Assembly (NCBI GenBank): GCA_029568995.1
Contig: JAKPYU010000054.1
Span: forward strand, 1-50,586
DNA: 50,586 nucleotides
Direction: 5' to 3'
Source of the DNA: Candidatus Omnitrophota bacterium
Lineage (GTDB): Bacteria; Hinthialibacterota; Hinthialibacteria; Hinthialibacterales; JAKPRU01
Position 1 is the stretch's first letter. The number at the start of each line of letters is the position of its first letter. The notes below the pieces were generated by a model that saw nothing but the letters and a program-made list of their open reading frames with translations, searched no databases and had not been told where the DNA came from. The translations under genes were made by a program, and so were the position numbers. This document shows, piece after piece, positions 32,807-42,180 of the stretch.

Positions 32807-34810
32807 ATGACGCAGCGCCCTCCCATCCTGACCAACCCCTGGATCCACGTCCCGGTGATTCTGATTCTTGTGTTCCTGGCGTATATTCCCGCTTTGTCTG
32901 TGTCGTGGTACTTCGATGACTTCAGTTACGCCGTTGAGAACTGGAAATTACACACGCCGGAGAGGATGAATCTGGTTTTTCATAATTTCCTTCATCGCGG
33001 CGTGGTGCTTTTGAGTTACGCGATCGATTGGCATCTTTCCAACAAATTCGGTCTTCAAGACATTTCCACAGAGACGGTCAATCCCTCGCTGCCGATTTAT
33101 CATCTTTCGAGCATCGTCTATCACCTGCTGAATGTGGCAGGGGTATTCCTGCTGGTCCGCAAGCTGATCTCTTTGCTGAGCGGCGTAGAGAAGAAGGAAG
33201 GCGCGGAGGCGGAGAGCGAACCGATGTGGCCGGCATCGGCCGTCGCGCTGCTGTACGGCCTGCATCCGATCAACACGGAGGCCGTAACCTACCTGTCGGG
33301 CCGCGCTTCGGTTTTGGCAACGATCGGGTACGTTTTCGGATTATGGAGCTTCTTGATTGCCGCGGAGCGGTTTGGGTTTCTTGACGAGCATCCGGGGGAG
33401 CGGTCACGCCGCGACCGTGTCATCGGGATATCTGCGTTTCTGTGCGCAGCCGTGTGTTTTGTTCTGGGGATCGGATCAAAAGAGATTATTGTCACGATGC
33501 CTGTCATGGGGATCCTGATTCTGGCTTTTCTCATAGCGCGTCAATTCCCGCTGGGAACGGTGTTGAGACGCTTGCTTCCGTTTTGCGCGTTCGCGGGTGT
33601 TCTTGTGGTGGGGTTCCTCGTATACCGTATCCAATCTCTCGGTGGGATCGTGGGTTTCGAGGAGTCCGGCATCCGACCGTGGTGGGTGAATCTGCTCAGC
33701 CAGATTGGGGTGATCAGTCTTTATTACCTTCCGCGACAGTTATGCCTGCTGCCTTTGTGTATCGAGCCGGAAGTGCCTGAAATCCACAGTATCTTGCATC
33801 CGAACGTGATTTTCGGAATCATCGTGTTGGGCGGGTTGGTGTTTCTGGCGGTGCGGTCTGCCGAACGAGCGCCCCTCGTCACCATCGGATTGCTTTGGTA
33901 TTTCGTTGCTCTTGCGCCGACCTCCAGCATCGTGCCTCTCAACGATTTGGCGGCGGAGCGTCATACGTACCTGCCGAATGTCGGTTTTGTGCTGGCGTTT
34001 GCAGGCGGATTGAATTGGGCCGGAGCGACCCTGGCGCAACTTAGATCTCAACCCCATGCGTCAACGGGTAAAGTGCCGATTGTGGTGGTTGGATGCCTCG
34101 CTGTTTTACTGGGCGCTTTCACGGTAGAACGGAACCTTCTTTACACAGACCCGATTCAATTCTGGCTGGACACGGAACGACGCTCGCCGCACAAATCGCG
34201 CGTTCAAGGCCACCTTGCGCGAGAGTATCACAATCTTGCGCGAGCCTGCCTGGTCGATAACCGTCTCCAGGAAGCCGAGGAGGCATTGCAGGAGACCTTG
34301 CGACGTTTTGCGCACATTCCACCCGAGATCCGACCGCTGTTTGCGGACACTCCTGTTGTTCTGGGAGTCCTTCTTATGACCGAGTCCAAGGAATACACGA
34401 AGGCCGCCCAGTTATTCGAACAGTGTATCCAGTACTGGCCGGAGCAGAATGCAATCTGGAACAACCTGGGAATCTGCTATCTGAAGACGGGCGAGTTGGG
34501 CAAGGCCAGAGAATTAGCCCTCCAGTGGCTCAAGAGAGATCCCGACAGTGTTTCTGCCCGATTGTTGACGGCGAACTGTTTATACGCAGAAGGGAATATG
34601 GATCAGGCTGAAATCTCCTACCTCGAAATCATCAACACTTATGGTGAAGTTCCAAGCGCTTTGGGCATTCTTGCCAACATTGCCCGGGCCAGGGGAGACA
34701 CCGCCACCGCCGAAAAGTACCAGGCGCGTGCTCTTGCCAGTTGGCCCGAAGATGTCTCCAAGCCCACGGAAGTCGACGGCATAGCCCGCAAGATTCATAT
34801 TGCCAAATGA
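32807..34810 (+). CDS. TMTC-like GT-C membrane glycosyltransferase with C-terminal TPRs
   Basis: This 667-residue protein has 9-10 hydrophobic segments in residues 12-470 and TPR repeats in the last 180 (for example AAQLFEQCIQYWP, IWNNLGICYLKTGELGKARE). The first luminal loop carries the acidic pair D37-D38 (YFDDFSYAVENW), as in GT-C enzymes. HPINTEAVTYLSGRASVLA and SKEIIVTMP match blocks of eukaryotic TMTC O-mannosyltransferases (DUF1736). It should transfer a sugar from a polyprenyl-phosphate donor outside the membrane, with TPRs holding the acceptor. Acceptor and sugar are unknown. No ribosome-binding site stands out; ATG 32807 follows a TTG two codons upstream. A paralogue follows at once. 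Confidence 0.85.
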   Translation: MTQRPPILTNPWIHVPVILILVFLAYIPALSVSWYFDDFSYAVENWKLHTPERMNLVFHNFLHRGVVLLSYAIDWHLSNKFGLQDISTETVNPSLPIYHLSSIVYHLLNVAGVFLLVRKLISLLSGVEKKEGAEAESEPMWPASAVALLYGLHPINTEAVTYLSGRASVLATIGYVFGLWSFLIAAERFGFLDEHPGERSRRDRVIGISAFLCAAVCFVLGIGSKEIIVTMPVMGILILAFLIARQFPLGTVLRRLLPFCAFAGVLVVGFLVYRIQSLGGIVGFEESGIRPWWVNLLSQIGVISLYYLPRQLCLLPLCIEPEVPEIHSILHPNVIFGIIVLGGLVFLAVRSAERAPLVTIGLLWYFVALAPTSSIVPLNDLAAERHTYLPNVGFVLAFAGGLNWAGATLAQLRSQPHASTGKVPIVVVGCLAVLLGAFTVERNLLYTDPIQFWLDTERRSPHKSRVQGHLAREYHNLARACLVDNRLQEAEEALQETLRRFAHIPPEIRPLFADTPVVLGVLLMTESKEYTKAAQLFEQCIQYWPEQNAIWNNLGICYLKTGELGKARELALQWLKRDPDSVSARLLTANCLYAEGNMDQAEISYLEIINTYGEVPSALGILANIARARGDTATAEKYQARALASWPEDVSKPTEVDGIARKIHIAK

Positions 34811-34870
34811 TCTCTCGCGTTCCCGCCGGAGCGTGACTACACTCTTCCAAACGAGTCCGGTTCTGACGAG

Positions 34871-36940
34871 GTGACCCAGGTGGGAAAGAATCCAACCACG
34901 ATGAAGAGGCGACCGGCAAAACCCACCTCTACTGCCTCGCGACGCTCCGACTTTCCGGCCAATCCCTGGTTTCAGACTTCGGCAATCCTCCTATTCGTGT
35001 TCCTGGTTTATAGTCCGTCGTTGTCTGCGCCCTGGTATTTCGACGACGAGGGTACCATTACCGAGAATCTGAAATTGCGAAACATGTACGGCATTCGGTA
35101 CATCGTAGCTGATTTCATTCATCGTGGCGCCGTGCAGCTGAGTTATGCGCTTGATTGGCAACTATCCGAAAGATTCGGCGTTTATGCACAAGATGCGAGC
35201 GGCAACATTTCGGCGAGACACGCCACGACGATCTATCACCTTTCGAGCATCGTCTATCACCTGCTGAATGTTGCCGGTGTTTTCTTGCTTATTCGAAAGA
35301 TGATGGTCTTGCTGAGAAACCGGCAGACGGGAGAAAGCGGACAGGTGGACTATCAGATGGTTTATCTGCCGCCGATTGCCGCCTTGCTTTACGGCCTCCA
35401 TCCGATCAACACGGAGGCCGTAACCTACCTGTCGGGTCGCGCTTCGGTCTTGGCAACGGTGGCTTACGTCTTCGGGATGTGGAGCCTTTTGATTGCCGCC
35501 GAACGATTTGGGCTTCTTGACGAGCATCCGGAGGAACGGTCACGGCGCGACCGCATCATCGGAACACGCGTGTCTCTGTGCACCGTGGCGTGTTTCATTC
35601 TGGGAATCGGGTCAAAAGAGATCATTGTGACCATGCCAGTGACAGGCGTTGCCATCCTTGCTCCTGTCGCGGCGCACCGTTTGTCGTGGCGGACGGCGCT
35701 CAGACGGTTGGTCCCCTTTTGCGCTGTTGCCGGTTTGCTTGTGACAGGGTTTTTCGCCTATCGTATTCAGGCTCTCGGAGGGATTATCGGTTTCGAGGAG
35801 GCCGAGATCCGGCCATGGTGGGTGAATCTGCTCAGCCAAATTGGGGTGATCAGTCTATATTACCTTCCGCGACAGCTGTGCCTGCTGCCCCTGTGTATCG
35901 ATCCGCAGGTGCCCGAGATCCACAGCGCTTCCCATCCGAACGTGATATTCGGAATCATTATATTGGGCGGTCTGGTGTTTCTGGCGGTGCGATATGCCAA
36001 GCGAGCGCCCCTGGTCACCATTGGATTGCTTTGGTATTTCATCGCCCTTGTGCCGACCTCCAGCATTGTCCCACTCAACGATTTGGCGGCGGAGCGTCAT
36101 ATATACCTGCCGAATGTCGGTTTTGTGCTGGCGTTTGTGGCGATACTCGGTCAATGGATAGAGCACTTGGTGCGTCAGCGTATTCGAGGTCGTGCGGTCA
36201 TGGCCGTCGCGATGGTTGCATGCACCTGTGTGTTCGTGGGCGCTCTTACGGTGAAACGAAACCTTCTCTACACAGACCCGATCCGATTCTGGCAAGACAC
36301 AGAGCGGCACTCACCGGATAATCCACGGGTTCAGTACCATCTTGCGACGAGTTATGCTCTGCGCGGCATCCGGTATTCCGATCTCAATGCCGCCAACGAA
36401 GCGGTAAAGATATGCGAGAAGATTCTGGCAAAACCGGAGCGGTTCTCACCCAGGACTTCCGAGTATTTCGGGACGACCGCCATGCTTCTCGGATGCGTTT
36501 ATATGAGGAACTTCAAGGAATACGATAAAGCAGCACGCGTATTCGAATTCTGTATTGAGCACTGGCCGGATCGCAGCGAATCCTGGAAAAACCTGGGAGT
36601 TTGTTATCTGTTAACCAAAAAATTTGACAAGGCAAAGGAACTGTCGGATCGGTGGCTTGAGAGGGAGCCGGATAATGTGAGTGCGAAGCTGCTTGTCGCC
36701 AACTCTCTGTTTATGCAAAAGCATCTCGGCGAAGCGGAGACCCGCTACCTTGAAATCCTCAAAACTCACGGTGAGATCACGAATGCGTTGGACAACCTCT
36801 CGAACATCGCTCGAATGAAGGGAGACGCCGGAGCGGCCAAAGAATACGAAGCGCGGGCTTCGGCCAGTCGGCGGAGCGAATCTCCCGGAGCGCCCGGAGA
36901 ACCGCCGAGGTCTTTCGAAATCCAAGCGAATGAATTCTGA
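34871..36940 (+). CDS. TMTC-like GT-C membrane glycosyltransferase, tandem paralogue
   Basis: This 689-residue protein has the same layout as its neighbour: membrane segments to about residue 480, the acidic pair D58-D59 (YFDDEGTITEN) and TPRs at the end. Long blocks are almost identical in DNA with the previous gene (for example the LLYGLHPINTEAVTYLSG segment), while the N-terminus and TPR part differ more. That fits a tandem duplication with later divergence of the acceptor-binding end. The start is GTG 34871 or ATG 34901; neither has a strong ribosome-binding site. Two copies may serve different acceptors or act as a pair. Confidence 0.84.
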   Translation: MTQVGKNPTTMKRRPAKPTSTASRRSDFPANPWFQTSAILLFVFLVYSPSLSAPWYFDDEGTITENLKLRNMYGIRYIVADFIHRGAVQLSYALDWQLSERFGVYAQDASGNISARHATTIYHLSSIVYHLLNVAGVFLLIRKMMVLLRNRQTGESGQVDYQMVYLPPIAALLYGLHPINTEAVTYLSGRASVLATVAYVFGMWSLLIAAERFGLLDEHPEERSRRDRIIGTRVSLCTVACFILGIGSKEIIVTMPVTGVAILAPVAAHRLSWRTALRRLVPFCAVAGLLVTGFFAYRIQALGGIIGFEEAEIRPWWVNLLSQIGVISLYYLPRQLCLLPLCIDPQVPEIHSASHPNVIFGIIILGGLVFLAVRYAKRAPLVTIGLLWYFIALVPTSSIVPLNDLAAERHIYLPNVGFVLAFVAILGQWIEHLVRQRIRGRAVMAVAMVACTCVFVGALTVKRNLLYTDPIRFWQDTERHSPDNPRVQYHLATSYALRGIRYSDLNAANEAVKICEKILAKPERFSPRTSEYFGTTAMLLGCVYMRNFKEYDKAARVFEFCIEHWPDRSESWKNLGVCYLLTKKFDKAKELSDRWLEREPDNVSAKLLVANSLFMQKHLGEAETRYLEILKTHGEITNALDNLSNIARMKGDAGAAKEYEARASASRRSESPGAPGEPPRSFEIQANEF

Positions 36941-36984
36941 TTTACAGGATCTCAACGGAATTCTCAACCTGTGCGTGTGACTGG

Positions 36985-37581
36985 ATGAATCGAATGGTTG
37001 CAGCAAACAGCCGGGATGCAGAGAACGGCCCACCCGTTCCGACGCTTGATTGGCTTCGAGGCTGGCGGCTGGCGGTCGTGGGGATCTACTACGTATTGTG
37101 TCTGGTCCTGCCGACAACCGTCTCCTCGTGGATTTCCAAGTGGATCGGCCAACATGGCTGGGTTCCGTTCAACCGGTATTTGCGCATTGTTTTGATCCTC
37201 TGCGGAATCGCGACTGTCGGTCTGATTCTGAAGAAACTGTGGAAACGTGAGGGGTCATTGTATGGGTGGTTGTCAATCGGCGGAACCGGTGCAGTCTTGT
37301 ACCTCCTGGCCAGGCATCTTGTTGTTCTCCCGAGCGAATACATTCACTATCCTGAATACGCGGGCCTGTATGCTCTCCTGTTCTGGGCAACCCGAGGACA
37401 AGTGTGGTGGTCCCTCGGATTGACTATCCTGGCGGGCACGCTCGATGAGGCGATCCAGGCATTTGTGCCCAGGAGGGTTATGGACATCAATGATATCTTG
37501 CTCAATATTGCAGGAGGGCTGATCGGAGTGATCCTTGTTTGGCTGCTCCGTCCCGGAGAGAGTGGGCAACATGAATCATAG
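36985..37581 (+). CDS. VanZ-like family membrane protein
   Basis: This 198-residue protein has four or five hydrophobic segments and the VanZ-like signature: EYIHYPEYAGLYALLFW and the final DEAIQAFVPRRVMDINDILLNIAGGLIG with its conserved DE...Q...R...D..D..N pattern. VanZ proteins can modify envelope properties or resistance to glycopeptides, but this family is mainly of unknown role. It lies 44 bases after the second GT-C gene and overlaps the next gene by 11 bases, so it belongs to that group. Confidence 0.88.
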   Translation: MNRMVAANSRDAENGPPVPTLDWLRGWRLAVVGIYYVLCLVLPTTVSSWISKWIGQHGWVPFNRYLRIVLILCGIATVGLILKKLWKREGSLYGWLSIGGTGAVLYLLARHLVVLPSEYIHYPEYAGLYALLFWATRGQVWWSLGLTILAGTLDEAIQAFVPRRVMDINDILLNIAGGLIGVILVWLLRPGESGQHES

Positions 37582-37984
37582 AATTTCACGCCCTGCCATA
37601 TGGGGCGTTGTCGGCGTGCTGATCCTTCTTTCGGTCGCGTTAGGCGGCGTGTCACAGTATGCGGCGGTCCGCTTGCTCCAGGCCGGGATCGGGAAACACG
37701 CGTACGGAAAACCCTTTGGCGCGGGCACCAGGGAATTCAGACCGCAAGGTGTATATGTCGGCCAAGTGGTTGCTCTCAAGACATACGCGCTTCCGACCGA
37801 AGAGATGGATGTACCCGGACTGCAATCGCGCTACCTGATACGCCGCCGTACCGCTGACGGCGAAGTCTATGAAGCGTACTACGCCACCGATCTTCTCGAT
37901 CTCCTCGATGTCCCTCCGGCAGAACCGATCATTGGCGCATTCCCGCCGTTGGGCTATCTCGATGTGGTCCATAAGAATGAATAA
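37571..37984 (+). CDS. Small membrane-anchored protein of unknown function
   Basis: This 137-residue protein has one N-terminal membrane segment (about 9-30, AIWGVVGVLILLSVALGGVS) and a soluble part of about 105 residues outside it. I do not recognise its family. It starts inside the end of the VanZ-like gene (11-base overlap) with GGAGAG about 10 bases upstream, so translation is coupled. A joint role with VanZ at the envelope is inferred from that overlap. Confidence 0.72.
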   Translation: MNHRISRPAIWGVVGVLILLSVALGGVSQYAAVRLLQAGIGKHAYGKPFGAGTREFRPQGVYVGQVVALKTYALPTEEMDVPGLQSRYLIRRRTADGEVYEAYYATDLLDLLDVPPAEPIIGAFPPLGYLDVVHKNE

Positions 37985-38015
37985 TTGCAGATGTGAATAG
38001 TCATCCGGCGATTAC

Positions 38016-39197
38016 TTATCCCGCTTTTTGCTCTTCGATAGCCTGTAAGTAGATCTCATGTATCATCCGCGCCGTTTTCTCCCAGTGAAAACCGGATGAC
38101 CAAGCCACCCTCTGCCTGACGGCTTCCGGCGACCGGTCACGCAAGGCCTCCTGCATGCCATGGGCGATGTGGTTCGGATCATAGGGGTCCACATAAACTG
38201 CCATTTGTCCGCCGACCTCCGGGATCGACGAAACACGGGAAGCCACAACCGAGGTGCCACATGCCAGGGATTCCAGAACGGGAAAGCCGAATCCCTCATA
38301 AAGCGAAACACACACACTGCAAGATGCACACTGATAGAGGGCGGGCAGATCGGTTCGGGGCACATGCCCCAGAAACCGGACCCACTCATCTACCCCCAAC
38401 GCCTTCACCCGCTTGAAGAATCCTTCCGATCCATGGTCGCGGACACCCGCGATTACCAGTTGCCGGTCTCGTTCCCCTCCCGATTCCCTCAGGTATTGAA
38501 AGGCGGTCAACAACCGGTCGAGGTTCCGACGAGGACTGACGCTGGCCACGGTGAGAATATAGCCATCGCGAATGTTGTATTTCTTCTCCAGTTCTGCGAA
38601 CCTCTTCGCCCGCTGGTTCTCGTCCAAGGGATGGAAACGTTGAGAATCGACGCCCGGATAGATTGTCACCGCTTTCCCGATGGCTTGGGGAAAAAGCGAA
38701 AGAAGATCGGAGCGCGTGCATTCGGAATCACAAATAATCCGGTCTGCCTGACGCACGACGCGTGGCAGACACCACCGCAGCGCCATGGCGTTTTTGGCTT
38801 CGACCAAGCGTGGGAATCGAAGTGGAATCAAGTCATGCAGTGTCAAGACCAATGCACACGGCTTACGCCATAAAGGCAGGCTGATGTTGTCCACGGAATG
38901 AAACAGATCGATCTGATTCTGTTTGAGATATCGAGGGAGCGCCGTATTTGACCAGAGCAGGCGCCGTTTGTGCCGAGTCGAGACCACTTTTACATTGGGG
39001 GGAAACACAAATGGTGACCGGTCCCGGTTTTCCCGAATCACAGAGAACGCCGCGATCTCCTCGGGAAGTTCATTTGACAGACAATGCCATTGATGATCCG
39101 AATCGTTTGAGATCAACGAGCGCAATAGTCCATCCGTGTAGGTTCCGAATCCGATGTCGGTATATAAGAAGCTGATGTCCAAGGCAAACGAGGCCAC
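38016..39197 (-). CDS. GT4-family glycosyltransferase (mannosyltransferase-like)
   Basis: This 393-residue GT-B enzyme has the signatures of GT4 mannosyl or rhamnosyl transferases: LYTDIGFGTYTDGLLRSL at the start, LTLHDLIPLRFPRLVE, TVASVSPRRNLDRLL and the EX7E region SLYEGFGFPVLESLACGTSVV. It should add a sugar to an oligosaccharide in the cytoplasm. The start is GTG 39197, preceded by GGAG at about 6 bases; a 6-base hairpin (CCGGAG/CTCCGG) lies just upstream. It converges on the small membrane-protein gene and stands apart from the rightward operon that begins at 39.5 kb. Confidence 0.92.
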   Translation of the reverse strand: MASFALDISFLYTDIGFGTYTDGLLRSLISNDSDHQWHCLSNELPEEIAAFSVIRENRDRSPFVFPPNVKVVSTRHKRRLLWSNTALPRYLKQNQIDLFHSVDNISLPLWRKPCALVLTLHDLIPLRFPRLVEAKNAMALRWCLPRVVRQADRIICDSECTRSDLLSLFPQAIGKAVTIYPGVDSQRFHPLDENQRAKRFAELEKKYNIRDGYILTVASVSPRRNLDRLLTAFQYLRESGGERDRQLVIAGVRDHGSEGFFKRVKALGVDEWVRFLGHVPRTDLPALYQCASCSVCVSLYEGFGFPVLESLACGTSVVASRVSSIPEVGGQMAVYVDPYDPNHIAHGMQEALRDRSPEAVRQRVAWSSGFHWEKTARMIHEIYLQAIEEQKAG

Positions 39198-39560
39198 GAT
39201 TCACTCCATCCGGAGAATTCCTCCGGGTACTCTATATTCTCAGCGGGAGGATAACAATGGATTTCCGGAAGGGCAAAGGGCCAATCCGAATGAATTGCCG
39301 CAGGTTCCCGCCGGTGCGGCGTTTTTCTGCCCTCATGCCACGGATAACTTCCTGAATTTTCTTGGGTTATCTTGCTTGTATTTCAACAAATGCGAAGCTG
39401 CTCCTCTCTTCCCGTTGATCATGTTTACACGGAGTGGTACGATCCGGCCTGTGCAGTCCAGGCGTAGCCGGATGGATCGTCTCTGCCAACCTGAAATCCC
39501 AGGCAGTCTGGCTGGTGGCCCTGACGGGTCGAGTTTTTGCAGGGTTGGGGGCTGAATACC
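39198..39560. promoter_or_regulatory. Divergent region between the GT4 gene and the sugar operon
   Basis: These 363 bases separate the leftward GT4 gene from the rightward operon and should hold the operon promoter. A 134-codon open frame on the plus strand covers most of it but shows no family features. Apart from the leader hairpin I see no definite element. Confidence 0.4.
39210..39226 (-). promoter_or_regulatory. Hairpin in the leader of the GT4 gene
   Basis: CCGGAG (39210-39215) and CTCCGG (39221-39226) form a perfect 6-base stem with a 5-base loop, 13 bases before the GTG start. It could affect translation initiation or be chance. Confidence 0.3.
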
Positions 39561-41087
39561 ATGGACACCGACGCAAAAATCAGGAATCTGGAAGACCTCG
39601 CCGACCTGCTGATCTCCGTTCGGCAAGAAGGCAAGAAGATTGTGCATTGCCATGGTGTCTTCGATCTGCTGCACATCGGTCATATCCGTCATTTCCGACA
39701 AGCCAAGAGCTACGGCGACGTGTTAGTGGTGACGATCACTCCGGATCGATTTGTGGACAAAGGCCCCGGGCGCCCGGCGTTCTCACAGGATCTCCGCGCG
39801 GAGGCTGTGGCTTCGGTGAACGAAGTGGATTACGTATCGATTAACGCTTGGCCTACGGCGGTGGAGACACTCAGACTTCTCAGGCCGCATTTCTATGCCA
39901 AAGGCTCCGAGTTCAAAGGTCCTCAATCGGATTATACGGGCAAGATCGACAAAGAACTGGAAGTGATCGAAGAGATCGGCGCCCAGGTTGTGTTTACGGA
40001 AGACATTGTTTTCAGTTCCTCGAACCTGATCAATCGATTTCTCTCGTGCAGGCCCGATGAGGTTCAGGAGTATCTGGGTCTTTTCCGTCAGCGTTACAGC
40101 ATCGAATACGTTCACGATGTCCTGAACAGGATGGGTTCGCTCAAGGCCCTCGTCATCGGGGATGCGATCCTCGACGAGTATCAGTACTGTGAAACCATCG
40201 GCAAGTCGAACAAAGACCCTGTGTTGGCGATGCAGTTTCGGTCCAGTGACCTATTCATCGGCGGCGCGCTTGCGGTGGCCAACCAGGTTGCCGGGTTCGC
40301 CGGGGAGGTCAAGCTGGTGACGCTGCTTGGCGAACAAGAAAGTCACGAAGGATTCATCAGAGAGAATCTTCATTCGAAGGTTGTCCCGCATTTTGCCGTG
40401 CGGCCCGGCGCCCCCACGCTGGTTAAGAAACGTTTTTTGGATGGATATTCATTCAACAAATTACTCGAGATCTATATTATGGGCGACTCGGATCTTCCCG
40501 AAGAAACGGATGCCGACTTGTGCCGCCGGATGAAGGAAGAGGTCTCGAAATACGATCTGGTGATTGCGGCGGATTACGGTTATGGAGCCATCGGTCGGCG
40601 GATGGTCGATACGCTCTGTGAGAATGCGCCGTATCTGGCCGTGAACACCCAGTCCGGCGCCGGGAACCGGGGTTTTCATACGGTGAGCCGCTATTCCCGT
40701 GCCGACTTCGTCTGCCTGAGCGAGCAGGATATCCGTCTCGAATCCCGCACCATGGGCGGCGAGCTCAGACCCATCATGGAAAACCTGGCGGAGAGGCTTA
40801 CCTGCCCAACCATGGTTGTGACCCAAGGCCAGAGAGGATGTTCCGTAAGAAAAGGGAAGGGGAATTTTGTGGCGTGTCCGGCTTTTGCGGAGAGGGTTGT
40901 GGATCGTGTTGGTGTGGGGGAAGTGTTCTTTTCGGTGACCGCGCTGGCCGCCGTTCTTGGGGCCGAGGACGAATTGATCGGGTTCCTCGGAAACGTCGTG
41001 GGCTCCCTGGCTGTCGGGATCATCGGCAACCAGAAAGCGATAGAGAAGAAAAGTGTCGAGAAATATGTTACCTCCCTTTTAAAATAG
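39561..41087 (+). CDS. Nucleotidyltransferase-PfkB kinase fusion, HldE-like in reverse order
   Basis: This 508-residue protein fuses an N-terminal cytidylyltransferase-type domain (26-160; the HIGH signature is at 38-41 and CHGVFDLLH precedes it) to a C-terminal PfkB-family kinase domain (about 195-505). HldE of heptose synthesis has these two domains in the opposite order. The kinase half matches HldE in GDAILDEYQY and GGALAVANQVAGFAG. But the catalytic Asp of the GAGD motif is replaced: the segment reads DRVGVGEVFF, with E454 at that place. Kinase activity may be lost or altered. The product could be an activated heptose or another sugar. It is the first gene of the rightward operon. ATG 39561 is preferred to an in-frame start 8 codons upstream. 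Confidence 0.85.
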   Translation: MDTDAKIRNLEDLADLLISVRQEGKKIVHCHGVFDLLHIGHIRHFRQAKSYGDVLVVTITPDRFVDKGPGRPAFSQDLRAEAVASVNEVDYVSINAWPTAVETLRLLRPHFYAKGSEFKGPQSDYTGKIDKELEVIEEIGAQVVFTEDIVFSSSNLINRFLSCRPDEVQEYLGLFRQRYSIEYVHDVLNRMGSLKALVIGDAILDEYQYCETIGKSNKDPVLAMQFRSSDLFIGGALAVANQVAGFAGEVKLVTLLGEQESHEGFIRENLHSKVVPHFAVRPGAPTLVKKRFLDGYSFNKLLEIYIMGDSDLPEETDADLCRRMKEEVSKYDLVIAADYGYGAIGRRMVDTLCENAPYLAVNTQSGAGNRGFHTVSRYSRADFVCLSEQDIRLESRTMGGELRPIMENLAERLTCPTMVVTQGQRGCSVRKGKGNFVACPAFAERVVDRVGVGEVFFSVTALAAVLGAEDELIGFLGNVVGSLAVGIIGNQKAIEKKSVEKYVTSLLK

Positions 41088-41159
41088 GATCTTGGCGGAA
41101 GTTTTCTTCCGCATCTTCAAGTGAATTTCCATTCGATCGGCGAGGGATATAATACGGAT

Positions 41160-42155
41160 ATGAAATCGATAACTACTGTTCTGGTGACCGGCGGGGCCGG
41201 CTACGTTGGCGCGGTGCTCGTGCCGAAGCTGCTGCGAGAAGGCTACCGTGTCAAAGTGCTGGATCTTTACATGTATGGGGAAGATGTCCTGGATGAAGTC
41301 AAGGACGATCCCAAACTTGAACAAATCCAGGGAGATCTTCGCGACCGGACGCTGCTGAAAGACTGTATCCCGGGTTGCGACGCGGTGATCCACCTCGCCT
41401 GCATATCCAACGACCCCAGTTTTGAATTAGACCCGGAATTGGGCAAGTCGATCAACTATGATGCATTTCTGGCCCTGGTGGACATCTGCAGGGATTCCGG
41501 AGTGAAACGATTCATTTACGCTTCTTCCTCCAGTGTGTACGGCATCAAAGAAGAAGAGGAGGTCACCGAGGATCTGCCTCTTGAACCCTTGACCGACTAC
41601 TCCAAATACAAAGCCCTGTGTGAAGACTACCTGTGGAAGAACAAAGGAGAGATGGTGGCTCTGACCGTCCGGCCTGCCACGGTTTGCGGATATTCCCCGC
41701 GTCTGCGGCTGGATTTGACCGTCAACATTCTGACCAACCACGCGGTGAACAACAAGAGAATCAAAGTGTTCGGAGGCGAACAGCAGAGGCCGAATATCCA
41801 TATCGAAGATGTGACCGATCTGTACGTCAAGTCCCTGGAATGGCCCGACGAGTCGATCAACGGCAAGGTCTACAACGCCGGTTACCAGAATCACACAGTC
41901 CGAGAGATCGCGAATGTTGTTCGGAGGATTGTCGGGGAAGACGTGGATATTGTGACGACACTCACCGACGACAACCGATCTTACCGGGTGAACTCCGATA
42001 AGATTAAACGGGAGCTGGGATTCGCGCCAAGGCACACAATTGAAGAAGCGGTCCACGACCTGCTGGCCGCCTTCCGGCAGGGCAAGATCCCCAACTCCAT
42101 GGAAGATGAGCGTTATTTCAATATCAAGATGATGCAGGCCATCCATTTAAGATAA
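41160..42155 (+). CDS. NAD-dependent epimerase/dehydratase (extended SDR)
   Basis: This 331-residue enzyme has the Rossmann motif GGAGYVG (11-17) and the catalytic Ser and YxxxK: S122-S125 in ASSSSVYG and Y147/K151 in YSKYK. It should act on a nucleotide sugar by epimerisation, dehydration or reduction, in the cytoplasm. The family is close to UDP-glucose 4-epimerases and related enzymes; the exact reaction is not settled. ATG 41160 is chosen as the point where the Rossmann fold begins. It lies 72 bases after the fusion gene and 25 before a methyltransferase. Confidence 0.92.
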   Translation: MKSITTVLVTGGAGYVGAVLVPKLLREGYRVKVLDLYMYGEDVLDEVKDDPKLEQIQGDLRDRTLLKDCIPGCDAVIHLACISNDPSFELDPELGKSINYDAFLALVDICRDSGVKRFIYASSSSVYGIKEEEEVTEDLPLEPLTDYSKYKALCEDYLWKNKGEMVALTVRPATVCGYSPRLRLDLTVNILTNHAVNNKRIKVFGGEQQRPNIHIEDVTDLYVKSLEWPDESINGKVYNAGYQNHTVREIANVVRRIVGEDVDIVTTLTDDNRSYRVNSDKIKRELGFAPRHTIEEAVHDLLAAFRQGKIPNSMEDERYFNIKMMQAIHLR

Positions 42156-42180
42156 TCCCGTATCAAACAGGTTGACGGCG

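Noticed and set aside
39154-39555. 133-codon plus-strand frame in the divergent region
   Set aside because: No domain, no start signal; overlaps the start of the leftward GT4 gene.
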